From assembly GCA_030748575.1 (NCBI GenBank), contig JASMLR010000009.1:33287-97286 (forward strand): 64,000 bases of DNA, read 5' to 3'. Source of the DNA: Phycisphaerales bacterium. GTDB lineage: Bacteria > Planctomycetota > Phycisphaerae > Phycisphaerales > SM1A02. The position numbers and the translations under genes were made by a program. Below are positions 1 through 7,566 of this stretch, piece by piece. Positions within the stretch are counted from its first letter, which is position 1, and every line of letters begins with the position of its first letter. A model generated the notes under the pieces. The model saw only the letters and a program-made list of their open reading frames with translations. It was not told the origin of the DNA and did not search any database.

Positions 1-1
1 C

Positions 2-736
2 TCACGACGACTCCGCATTCCGTCGCGGGCGGAACCGCCCAAGCAACGCCTCGGCGGCGAGGGTCGCTTCCGCGGTCGTGGCGTCGATGCGTCCACGGAG
101 TACCGCGCAGGCTGCGAGGGACGGAATGGCCACGACAAGACCCCAGAACGTCGTGGTCAGCGCCGTGCCGATGCCTCCGGCAAGCATGACGGGGTCGGCC
201 GCGCCCCCCGAGGCAACGATGGCCGAGAAGGCCAGAATCATGCCGTACACCGTCCCGAACAGTCCGATCATGGGGCTGACCTGTCCGATGATGTTGAGGA
301 TCTCGATGCGGCGAAGTCGCGCAACGGTTCGCTCCTCGGACGCCTGCTCAAGGGCTCGAACGACCGCGGTCCATCCATGCGGCGCCTGCTTCATGGCATC
401 GGACATGATGCCCCCGATAAAGCTCTCGCTCGCTGTCGCTCTCCCCAGAGCCTCTCGGAAGCGGTTCGCGTCGATGTCTCCCTGCATGGCCTCAACGAAC
501 CCATCGGGCATGATGGAGCCGCGACGATTGTCCATCGCCATGGCGATCGCCAGCCCGATCGCAGTGGCCGACATGCACAGAAGCAGCCACGTAACGCCCG
601 TACCCAGCACTTCGATGTGCCCGTCACCATCACGTGAGACGAAGAACGCCGAGGCGAAACTTCGGACAGACGGTGATGCCGCTGCCGGCGAGGCGGCAAG
701 CAGCAGGAATCCTGCGGTGATGCGATGCACGTTCAT
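2..736 (-). CDS. MotA/TolQ/ExbB-family proton channel protein
   Basis: A 244-residue inner-membrane protein of the MotA/TolQ/ExbB family, which couples proton flow to work on a periplasmic partner. There is a signal-like hydrophobic N-terminus (residues 8-20), a membrane segment at about 44-67, a cytoplasmic loop, then the paired family helices at about 147-174 and 185-212 containing the Gly/Pro-rich GLFGTVYGM and GTALTTTFWGLVVAIPSL stretches. The start was set at 736 because its ATG overlaps the TGA of the upstream VWA gene (ATGA, 733-736), which implies translational coupling. The stop is at the very left edge, so an ExbD/TolR-like partner would lie outside the window. The family call is firm; whether it serves Tol, Ton or another machine is unknown. 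Confidence 0.85.
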   Translation of the reverse strand: MNVHRITAGFLLLAASPAAASPSVRSFASAFFVSRDGDGHIEVLGTGVTWLLLCMSATAIGLAIAMAMDNRRGSIMPDGFVEAMQGDIDANRFREALGRATASESFIGGIMSDAMKQAPHGWTAVVRALEQASEERTVARLRRIEILNIIGQVSPMIGLFGTVYGMILAFSAIVASGGAADPVMLAGGIGTALTTTFWGLVVAIPSLAACAVLRGRIDATTAEATLAAEALLGRFRPRRNAESS

Positions 737-1707
737 TGATCGAGATCCTCCAGACCGACCATGGTCACGGTTCCGTCTCCGTGCGCTTCGTCGATGGCCT
801 GCATGAGAACGGTCGGCGCGTCCGACCCTTCCGATGACAGTTTGATGCAGTTGACCTGAATTGGCCGCGAACCACGCTTCCCGGCTGGATTGAGCCGATC
901 GAGCGCGGCCAGGGTGGCCGCCCGGTCCACCGCCCACCGGCCCCGTCCGTCGAGCCCCTCGCTCAGGAGCAGCACCAGTTCCGGGCGAAGGGCCGCGGCG
1001 GTCTGAAAGCCGGCAACGGGATCGGAGCCCTTGCTGAACGGCCGAGCGGTGAGCGTGCGAAGTCGCTGCATGAGTTTCGACGTGTCGCCGGGCGAGGCCG
1101 ACATGAGGCCCGTCTCGGGAAGCGCGCGAACGTCCTCGCCGGAGAAGCACACCACCGCAAACCGCTGCGTCGGCTGCATCGAGGCCAGCGTCCGCTCGAC
1201 TTCGTCAAGCACAAACGGCAGCCACGCAACCATGCTTCCGCTGGCGTCGATGAGAAACACGACGGTCCGCGCCGACGCCATCGATTCGCCAGCGAAGCGG
1301 GCCGCGGGCGGCGTGAAGGTCGCTGCCCGCGGCGGTCCGGGCACGTGAGGACGTGGCGGCGCCAACTCAGCGAGCGCCGGAACCGGAAGTGGTGCCGGTG
1401 CCTGGGCAACATCCGGGGCAGCCCGAAGCGGCATCACCGGCGTCATGGCGACAACTTCCGACGTGACCACCGGCGACGGCAGCCGATCATCGAGCCGAAT
1501 GATGGACCAGGTCATGATCAGTCCGATACCGATCAAGCCGGCGTGCAGCATGATGCTGACGCCCCATGGGCCCAGTTTCCTGGCAGCCGCGTGCAGGCGG
1601 CCCTTCCATGTTGTTCCCGTTCCGATCAAGGTCGCATGGCTCCCGCCGGGGAGCATACGAGACGCCGGGCCGGACCTCCGCGGCTGCTCCCAAAGGGCCT
1701 GAACCAC
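733..1707 (-). CDS. Membrane-anchored VWA-domain protein
   Basis: A 324-residue protein with one N-terminal membrane segment (about 49-70), a Pro/Ala-rich linker (about 80-140) and a von Willebrand factor A domain starting near 147. The metal-dependent adhesion motif is intact as DASGS at 154-158. The topology (short inside, TM, proline-rich periplasmic linker, folded domain) resembles TonB/TolA-type architecture with VWA as the periplasmic domain, which fits its position between a DoxX-like gene and a MotA/ExbB-type gene. The start is a GTG directly abutting the TGA of the upstream gene; an ATG at 1656 (codon 18) is an alternative. The role of energised VWA proteins of this kind is not established, so function is inferred only from the operon. 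Confidence 0.75.
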   Translation of the reverse strand: MVQALWEQPRRSGPASRMLPGGSHATLIGTGTTWKGRLHAAARKLGPWGVSIMLHAGLIGIGLIMTWSIIRLDDRLPSPVVTSEVVAMTPVMPLRAAPDVAQAPAPLPVPALAELAPPRPHVPGPPRAATFTPPAARFAGESMASARTVVFLIDASGSMVAWLPFVLDEVERTLASMQPTQRFAVVCFSGEDVRALPETGLMSASPGDTSKLMQRLRTLTARPFSKGSDPVAGFQTAAALRPELVLLLSEGLDGRGRWAVDRAATLAALDRLNPAGKRGSRPIQVNCIKLSSEGSDAPTVLMQAIDEAHGDGTVTMVGLEDLDQ

Positions 1708-2475
1708 TCACACCTCGTCGTACGGCTCGGGGGAGGGCTGCGGCGAGCCAGCCCCCGAGGGCCAGATGATCCGGTCGATCGACAGGCCTCCGGGGCCCTT
1801 GATGAGCAGCCCCACGGCCAGGACGAAGAACGCAGCCTGCGCAAACATCACCCGGACCGCGGCCTCGTCTTCGACCCACCACTCAAACGGATTGGTGCCG
1901 AACAACCCGGCGTCAACGACAGACGCAAACCAGAAGGATGCTCCAAGCATGACCGCCATGGTGAGCGCGAAGAACCGCGTCAGCAGGCCGATCAGGACGA
2001 GCGGCCCGCCCAGAAGCGACGCCACCGCAGCAGCCCACGCCAGTGGCTCGGCAAAGTCCCCCACACCGGCCTCCCGGAGGCTGAGGGCCCACCGCTCGGC
2101 GGCGGCCCGCTCGACCGGGCCCGTACTGGCGAATGGGCCGATCGGCTGGAGCGGCGATGCTGCCGCCGACTCGTCGGGGGCCGCCGATGCCTCGGCAGGG
2201 GGCGTGGCTTCAGGGGATCTGGCTTCGGAAGATGCGGCTTCCGGAGACGTGGCTGCACGCTCGGCCGGCGCGGCCGCGGGTGCAGCAACCGGAGCGGACC
2301 GAAGTGCCACCTCGATCGGGGCCACCGGAACGCCCTCGAGCGAGCGAATCTCCTCAGCCGTAAACGCAACATCCTGGAAGCAGGCATGCCACCCGGAAAA
2401 GAAGAAGGCCGTCCCGAGAACCAGTCGTGTCAGCAGCCTGAGAATCCCGGTCCCTGCGGTGGATGTACTCGACAT
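1708..2475 (-). CDS. DoxX-like membrane protein with long Ala/Pro/Glu-rich insert
   Basis: A 255-residue membrane protein. The first hydrophobic helix (about 9-27, ending in an FFFSGWHAC-like stretch) and the three C-terminal helices fit the four-helix DoxX/TQO-small-subunit fold. Between helix 1 and helix 2 is an unusually long low-complexity region of about 90 residues made almost only of Ala, Pro, Glu and Ser. The start was chosen at 2475, which has a GGGAG Shine-Dalgarno about 9 nt upstream; the open frame continues upstream but would run across the tRNA-Leu gene, so the longer form is rejected. It is first in a minus-strand operon with the VWA and MotA/ExbB genes. The family call rests on topology and is moderate. 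Confidence 0.6.
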   Translation of the reverse strand: MSSTSTAGTGILRLLTRLVLGTAFFFSGWHACFQDVAFTAEEIRSLEGVPVAPIEVALRSAPVAAPAAAPAERAATSPEAASSEARSPEATPPAEASAAPDESAAASPLQPIGPFASTGPVERAAAERWALSLREAGVGDFAEPLAWAAAVASLLGGPLVLIGLLTRFFALTMAVMLGASFWFASVVDAGLFGTNPFEWWVEDEAAVRVMFAQAAFFVLAVGLLIKGPGGLSIDRIIWPSGAGSPQPSPEPYDEV

Positions 2476-2597
2476 GTGCGAACTCCCGATGTGTGTGGCG
2501 GGCCGCGAAACCAGCAAACGAAACCAGCACGCGAAACCAGTAAACAGGGGCCCCACGCCTCCCACCGACCGCCTCCGGGGTGTACTCTCAATCAAAC

Positions 2598-2679
2598 GCG
2601 GGCGTGGCGGAATTGGCAGACGCGCTGGTTTTAGGTACCAGTGGGGCAACCCGTGGAGGTTCGAGTCCTCCCGTCCGCA
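2598..2679 (+). tRNA. tRNA-Leu (UAG)
   Basis: A complete 82-nt tRNA can be folded by eye. The 7-bp acceptor stem pairs 2598-2604 with 2672-2678, with A2679 as discriminator. The anticodon stem CTGGT/ACCAG (2625-2629, 2637-2641) encloses loop TTTAGGT with anticodon TAG at 2632-2634. There is a class II variable arm (TGGGGCAACCCG region), and the T arm is GGAGG-TTCGAGT-CCTCC (2655-2671). The 3' CCA is not encoded. The anticodon UAG reads CUN leucine codons. Confidence 0.97.
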
Positions 2680-2716
2680 TGGTACCCACCTCATGACGAG
2701 CGAGGACTCCTCAAGA

Positions 2717-4072
2717 ATGACAGAGTGGACGAGCGACTCATGGCGGGCCCGACCCGCTCGTCACCAGCCCGAGTATCCGGACGAAGCGGCGCTCTCGGAG
2801 GCGACCATGGAGTTGGCCGCCATGCCGCCGCTGGTCACCAGTTGGGAGATCGAAGCGCTCAAGCAGCAGCTTGCGGACGCGGCAGCCGGGCGGAGGTTCC
2901 TGCTGCAGGGTGGAGACTGCGCCGAGTCGTTCGCCGAATGCACATCCAGTGTCATCATCAACAAGCTCAAGATTCTGCTGCAGATGTCACTGGTCCTCGT
3001 GCACGGAACGCACCGGCGGGTCATCCGGGTGGGCCGCTTTGCCGGTCAGTATGCCAAGCCTCGCAGCGAGCCCCTTGAGACCCGCGATGGCCAGCAGTTG
3101 CCCAGCTACTACGGCGATATCGTCAACCGACCCGCTTTCGACGATCGCAGCCGCCGCCCGGACCCATGGCGGATGCTCCGCGGATACGAGCGGTCGGCGC
3201 TCACCCTGAACTTCATTCGCAGCCTGATCGACGGCGGCTTCGCCGACCTGCACCACCCCGAGTATTGGGAACTCGACTTCGTCGAGCACTCGCCACGGTC
3301 CGCGGAGTTTCACGGCATCGTCGAGTCGATCGGCGAGTCGCTCCGATTCATGGAGACGCTGAGCGGCATCTCCGTCTCCGACATCTCGCGAGTCGATTTC
3401 TACACGAGCCACGAGGGCCTTCTGCTGCCGTATGAGTCGGCGCTCACCCGCCGCGTCCCACGACGGGACGGGTGGTACAACCTCTCGACGCACTTCCCCT
3501 GGATCGGCATGCGAACGGCCGGGCTGGACGATGCGCACGTCGAGTTCTTCCGGGGCATTCGCAACCCAATCGCCATCAAGATCGGCCCGGCGCTGGCGCC
3601 AAAGGACATACCGGACTTCGTCGGGCGGCTGGTGGACACGCTCCATCCCGATGACGAACCCGGGCGACTCACGTTCATCCACCGATACGGCGCTGAACGG
3701 ATTGCCGAACATCTGCCTTCGCTCATCGAAGCGGTCCGGGCGACGGGGCGGACCGTCCTGTTTGTCTGCGACCCGATGCATGGCAATACACGGAAGACCG
3801 ATGCCGGCATCAAGACCCGCCGATTCGACGACATTCTGAAGGAACTCGAATCAGCAATCGACATTCATGCCAGTTGCCAGTCGACGCTCGGCGGCGTGCA
3901 CTTTGAACTCACTGGAGAGAACGTCACTGAGTGCACTGGCGGTGCCCGCGGACTCACCGATGACGATCTGCGTGACGGCTACCGCTCACTGGTCGATCCG
4001 AGACTCAATTACGAGCAGGCACTCGAGATGGCGATGTTGATCGCGCGGCGGCTCGCGCCGGCGAAGGACTGA
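2717..4072 (+). CDS. aroH: 3-deoxy-7-phosphoheptulonate (DAHP) synthase, class II
   Basis: Condenses phosphoenolpyruvate and erythrose 4-phosphate to DAHP, the committed first step of the shikimate pathway. The sequence is of the class II (plant/Mycobacterium type) family: LLQGGDCAESF, GQYAKPRS, CDPMHGNT and the metal/substrate-binding VHFELTGENVTEC segments are all present. The length (451 residues) is normal for the class. The start ATG at 2717 has GCGAGGAC about 12 nt upstream; an in-frame ATG at 2693 (8 residues longer, only 13 nt after the tRNA) is possible. It directly follows tRNA-Leu and converges on the TM2 gene with a 6-nt gap. The family is certain; the symbol is generic because class II genes carry several names. 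Confidence 0.95.
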   Translation: MTEWTSDSWRARPARHQPEYPDEAALSEATMELAAMPPLVTSWEIEALKQQLADAAAGRRFLLQGGDCAESFAECTSSVIINKLKILLQMSLVLVHGTHRRVIRVGRFAGQYAKPRSEPLETRDGQQLPSYYGDIVNRPAFDDRSRRPDPWRMLRGYERSALTLNFIRSLIDGGFADLHHPEYWELDFVEHSPRSAEFHGIVESIGESLRFMETLSGISVSDISRVDFYTSHEGLLLPYESALTRRVPRRDGWYNLSTHFPWIGMRTAGLDDAHVEFFRGIRNPIAIKIGPALAPKDIPDFVGRLVDTLHPDDEPGRLTFIHRYGAERIAEHLPSLIEAVRATGRTVLFVCDPMHGNTRKTDAGIKTRRFDDILKELESAIDIHASCQSTLGGVHFELTGENVTECTGGARGLTDDDLRDGYRSLVDPRLNYEQALEMAMLIARRLAPAKD

Positions 4073-4078
4073 CCTTCT

Positions 4079-4357
4079 TCAGAACCAGGTCTTCTCGCCG
4101 AGCATGTAGGTCGCGTAGAAGTCTTCATCCGACTTCGTCAGGTACATGATGCCCTCGATCAGGCCGATGACGCTCATGACCCCAGCGCCAATGCCGCAGG
4201 TCAGAATCGAGACAAGCAGCATGACCAAGCCCGCGCCGGTGTACCCAAGCACGAACTTGTGAATGCCCAGCGCCCCGAGCACGATGCCCAGCACGCCAGC
4301 AAGAACCTTCTTGCCGTTCACATCCTGCTGATTGAATCCTGTTCCGTCGATGGTCAT
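4079..4357 (-). CDS. TM2-domain membrane protein
   Basis: A 92-residue protein with two transmembrane helices (about 17-36 and 40-68) joined by a short turn. The pattern GKKVLAGVLGIVLGALGIHKFVLG-like followed by G-x-G-L is the TM2 domain signature, including the GxHKFYLG-type motif (here GIHKFVLGYTGAG). TM2 proteins are small integral membrane proteins of unsettled function. It is read convergently with the DAHP synthase gene, leaving almost no room for a dedicated terminator between them. Confidence 0.85.
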   Translation of the reverse strand: MTIDGTGFNQQDVNGKKVLAGVLGIVLGALGIHKFVLGYTGAGLVMLLVSILTCGIGAGVMSVIGLIEGIMYLTKSDEDFYATYMLGEKTWF

Positions 4358-4883
4358 CGTCCGATCATCCTTATGTCCCGGCCCCAGAGGCTCATGTCAT
4401 CGCTCCGAAGATCGCGAGCGGCCCAGCGAAGAACAGGGCTGAACCCACCGTCGTCTCACTCGCTCCCCCTTCTGCAACTGAACGGCGTGCACCGAGACGA
4501 ACGATGCCTCAACCACACGATACAGCACCGCGGCCTGAGGGGGCCTGACTCGTCGTGGCGGCCGCTCAGGGGCCGTATGGCCAGCCTGAGCCCCACGCCA
4601 ACTGCGAATCCGGCGATGACTGCCCCCCAGTTACGCCGCTGTCACCGGGACGGGCCTCTGGCTCGGTGGTGGCGGCGGTAACGATGACGCCCCCCGCCAC
4701 GTGCTGAAAAGCCGACCGCGGCGTCGGTCCCTGGCGAAGCCAGGCCCCTCCGCCCATGCCCGCAACCAGCGAAGCGTCCGGTACGCCGATCGCGATGCCC
4801 GCTTGCCCTGACTCAACCGCCATCCGGGAACGCCTCCCTCGCTCGCTCGCAGCCCTTGCCCGTGAGCGCTACAATCCGCCCCC
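4358..4883. other. Intergenic stretch, no convincing gene
   Basis: About 526 nt between the divergently read TM2 gene and the KS pair. The only open frame of note is an 85-codon minus-strand frame (4566-4823) with a glycine/alanine-rich product and no recognisable domain or hydrophobic pattern. The stretch has C-rich runs and a partly matched inverted repeat near 4530-4575 that could be a weak hairpin. It must hold the promoters for both flanking genes; a TACAAT hexamer at 4870-4875 is the best candidate for the KS genes. Confidence 0.5.
4870..4875 (+). promoter_or_regulatory. Candidate -10 element (TACAAT), leaderless start
   Basis: TACAAT lies 8 nt before the ATG at 4884 and there is no Shine-Dalgarno between them. 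A transcript would begin at or next to the start codon. No clear -35 box is seen. Confidence 0.5.
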
Positions 4884-6158
4884 ATGACGCCGTCCACCAT
4901 GAAGCAAGTCGCCATCACCGGCATCGGTCCGGTCACGGCATTGGGCATCGGCATCGAGCCGCTCTGGGACGCCTTGACGGAAGGCCGCACCGGCATTCGC
5001 CCAACCGAGGCATTTGACGGAAGCGGGTGGGGGTGCCCGTTCGCCGGCGAACTTCCAGCGGACGAGTTCTCCATTCGCAAACTTGTCCCCAAGCACTATC
5101 GCAAGGCGACCAAGGTGATGTGCCGCGACATCGAGCTCGCGGTTGCGGCAGCACTCGCGGCGACCGCGGACGCTCACATCGTCACAGCCGGAGGCGGCGA
5201 AGGCGACATCACCATCTCGCCGGCTCGCATGGGATGCCACATCGGCGCAGGCCTCATCTGCGCTGACGTCAATGAACTTGGCGCGGCCCTGGTGACCAGC
5301 CGCGACACGGACGGCGCGTTTGACCTGCACCATTGGGGGCGAGCGGGCATGGAGAACCTCACGCCGCTGTGGCTGCTGAAGTACCTGCCGAACATGCTCG
5401 CCTGCCACGTCACGATCGTGCATGACTGCCGCGGGCCCAGCAACACCATCACGTGCTGGGAGTCGAGTGCCCCACTCTCCCTGGCGGAGTCCATGCGGGT
5501 CATTCAACGAGGCGCCGCAGACGCATGCCTGACCGGCGGCGTCGAGAGCCGGCTCAACGTGCTGGCGACCTGGCGGCAGCAGTGCGCCGGCCGACTCACG
5601 TCCGCAACATCCGATGAAGACCCCGCGAGCCTGGTCCGCCCGTTCGACCCGACGGCCAGCGGCACCGTCCTTGGGGAAGGCGGCGGCATACTCGTACTCG
5701 AGTCGAGAGACCACGCGGCTGCCCGCGGCGGCGACATCAAGGCGATCGTCTCGGGCCTGGGGTGCACCCAGAGCATCTGTGACGATGTCCTGACTCATGC
5801 TTGCCCTGAGGCGATCGGTGATGCCATCACGCAGGCCCTGCATCAGGCGGGCCTCAACGCCGCCGATCTGGACGCCGTCGTGCCCATGGGACTCGGCATC
5901 CCGGGCATTGATAGCGCCGAACTTGGCGGCCTGACCCAGGCACTCGGACATGCAGACCTGCCGCGGGTGCTTCTCACGCCCACCACGGGCAACTGCTGCG
6001 CCGGGCAGGGTGCCGTGCAACTGGCCGCCGCTGCCCACTGCATCGACCAGCAGGCCCTGCCCTCCGGTTCCGCAGACCTGAATCATGTACTCGTGCTGAC
6101 AGCCAGTCAGGGCGGTCAGAACACAGCGACCATTCTGTCGCGGGAGGCGGGCGCATGA
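4884..6158 (+). CDS. Catalytically degenerate beta-ketoacyl synthase (KS-beta / chain-length-factor-like)
   Basis: A 424-residue thiolase-fold protein of the KAS II family, aligned without gaps to FabF around the active site: GPSNTITCWESS occupies the place of GPSISIATACTS. The nucleophilic cysteine is replaced by Glu193, the first catalytic histidine (AHGTST motif) by Met335 (PMGLGI), and the second (TGHTLG motif) by Asn370 (TTGNCC). Such a protein cannot carry out condensation by the usual mechanism. In type II polyketide, ladderane-like and aryl-polyene systems an inactive KS-beta pairs with an active KS-alpha and sets chain length. The next gene is exactly such an intact KS and overlaps it by 4 nt (ATGA), which supports a heterodimer. 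The start at 4884 follows a candidate -10 by 8 nt; an internal ATG at 4899 is possible. Confidence 0.85.
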   Translation: MTPSTMKQVAITGIGPVTALGIGIEPLWDALTEGRTGIRPTEAFDGSGWGCPFAGELPADEFSIRKLVPKHYRKATKVMCRDIELAVAAALAATADAHIVTAGGGEGDITISPARMGCHIGAGLICADVNELGAALVTSRDTDGAFDLHHWGRAGMENLTPLWLLKYLPNMLACHVTIVHDCRGPSNTITCWESSAPLSLAESMRVIQRGAADACLTGGVESRLNVLATWRQQCAGRLTSATSDEDPASLVRPFDPTASGTVLGEGGGILVLESRDHAAARGGDIKAIVSGLGCTQSICDDVLTHACPEAIGDAITQALHQAGLNAADLDAVVPMGLGIPGIDSAELGGLTQALGHADLPRVLLTPTTGNCCAGQGAVQLAAAAHCIDQQALPSGSADLNHVLVLTASQGGQNTATILSREAGA

Positions 6159-7465
6159 GCCGCAAACGCGTCGTCGTCACGGGCTCCGGGTGGATCACCC
6201 CCATGGGGCACGACATTGAGTCGGTCTGGAAGCGTCTGGTCGCGGGCGAGACGGCCGTAGCGCCGATCGACCGGTTCGACGCCTCTACGTTCCCGACAAG
6301 TTTCGCCAATCAGGTTCGGGACTACGACTGGACCACGTACGTCGACCAGGCCGCTCGCCACGGCTCGCCGGGCATGCACACGGCCTTTGCGTTGGGCGCA
6401 GCGAGGCAGGCGTGGGAGTCTGCCGGGTTGGGAGACGCGGCCGGCCTGGACAGGCGGCGATGCGGCCTGTATCTGGGATCTGGCGAAGGCGTTCTGGACT
6501 TTGATTCGTACCAGCGAACCAGCCTCTCGGCGTGGACGGGCGAGGCCATCGACGATGGCGCATGGCTCGAAGCAGCCAAGGAACACATCGCCTGCGGCTA
6601 CGAGGTGGCGCAGGAACCCAACGAGCCCATCGCGCACATCGCGCGGGAGTTCGGTCTGCGAGGCCCCGCCTTCAACTGCCTGACGGCGTGCGCTGCAAGC
6701 ACGCAGGCCATCGGCGAAGCGTGCGACATCCTGCAGCGGGGCGACGCCGACGTCATGGTCAGCGGCGGCACTCACACCATGCTGCATGTCCTGGGCATTA
6801 CCGGGTTCAATCGACTGACCGCTCTGTCGACACGGAGCGACGACTACCAGCACGCTTCACGCCCCTTTACGCGGTCGCGTGACGGCTTCGTGATGGGCGA
6901 GGGATCCGGTGTGATCGTGCTCGAGACGCTCGCGCACGCCGAGGCCCGGGGCGCGACGATCCTCGCGGAGATCACCGGATACGGTTCGAGTGCCGACGCG
7001 TATCGCATCACCGACATCCACCCCGAGGGACAGGGCCCCGCAGCCGCGATGCACGCCGCGCTCTCGCAGGCGGGCATCGACCCGTCCGCCACCGACGCGG
7101 ACGGCCGACCGGGCGTCCACTACATCTCCGCGCACGGCACGGGAACGCAGGAGAACGATTCCATTGAGACGCGGGCCGTCAAACGGGTGTTCGGCGACCA
7201 TGCGGCGGCCATTCCGATGACGAGCATCAAGTCGATGATGGGGCACCTCATCTGCGCCGCGGGCGCCGTGGAACTCATCACGTGCCTGCTCATCATGCGG
7301 GACGGCGTGATTCCCCCGACCATTAACCTGACCGACCCTGATCCGGATCTGGATCTGGACTACGTTCCAAACACCGCTCGGCACGCCTCCGTGGAGGTCT
7401 GCCTCAGCAACTCCTTCGGGTTCGGTGGGCAGAACGACACGCTGGTGGCCCGAAGGTCGACCTGA
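6155..7465 (+). CDS. Beta-ketoacyl-[acyl-carrier-protein] synthase, intact (KS-alpha)
   Basis: A 436-residue KAS II-type condensing enzyme that would extend an acyl-ACP by two carbons with malonyl-ACP. The triad is complete: Cys179 in TACAAS, His327 in AHGTGT and His364 in MMGHLICAAG; the C-terminal NSFGFGGQN motif is also present. The ATG overlaps the stop of the degenerate KS gene (ATGA, 6155-6158), so the two are translationally coupled and probably make a KS-alpha/KS-beta heterodimer. No ACP or dehydratase sits beside it; a cassette of those lies at 58092-59469. It could be a FabF paralogue of primary lipid synthesis, but the partnering argues for a specialised product. Confidence 0.9.
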   Translation: MSRKRVVVTGSGWITPMGHDIESVWKRLVAGETAVAPIDRFDASTFPTSFANQVRDYDWTTYVDQAARHGSPGMHTAFALGAARQAWESAGLGDAAGLDRRRCGLYLGSGEGVLDFDSYQRTSLSAWTGEAIDDGAWLEAAKEHIACGYEVAQEPNEPIAHIAREFGLRGPAFNCLTACAASTQAIGEACDILQRGDADVMVSGGTHTMLHVLGITGFNRLTALSTRSDDYQHASRPFTRSRDGFVMGEGSGVIVLETLAHAEARGATILAEITGYGSSADAYRITDIHPEGQGPAAAMHAALSQAGIDPSATDADGRPGVHYISAHGTGTQENDSIETRAVKRVFGDHAAAIPMTSIKSMMGHLICAAGAVELITCLLIMRDGVIPPTINLTDPDPDLDLDYVPNTARHASVEVCLSNSFGFGGQNDTLVARRST

Positions 7466-7566
7466 GCCGGTCGCTCGATCCGCCCAAAAACAGGCCCGGA
7501 TCCCCCGAAGGAGCGGTAGACTGGGGTCTCTCGTGCCCACGTGGGGGCCGCGGGGAGTACCTCACA

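Noticed and set aside
2476..2694. N-terminal extension of the DoxX-like gene
   Set aside because: It would translate the antisense of tRNA-Leu; a proper start with GGGAG exists at 2475.
4566..4823. 85-codon minus-strand open frame between the TM2 and KS genes
   Set aside because: No hydrophobic pattern, domain or Shine-Dalgarno, and its composition looks like random high-GC sequence.
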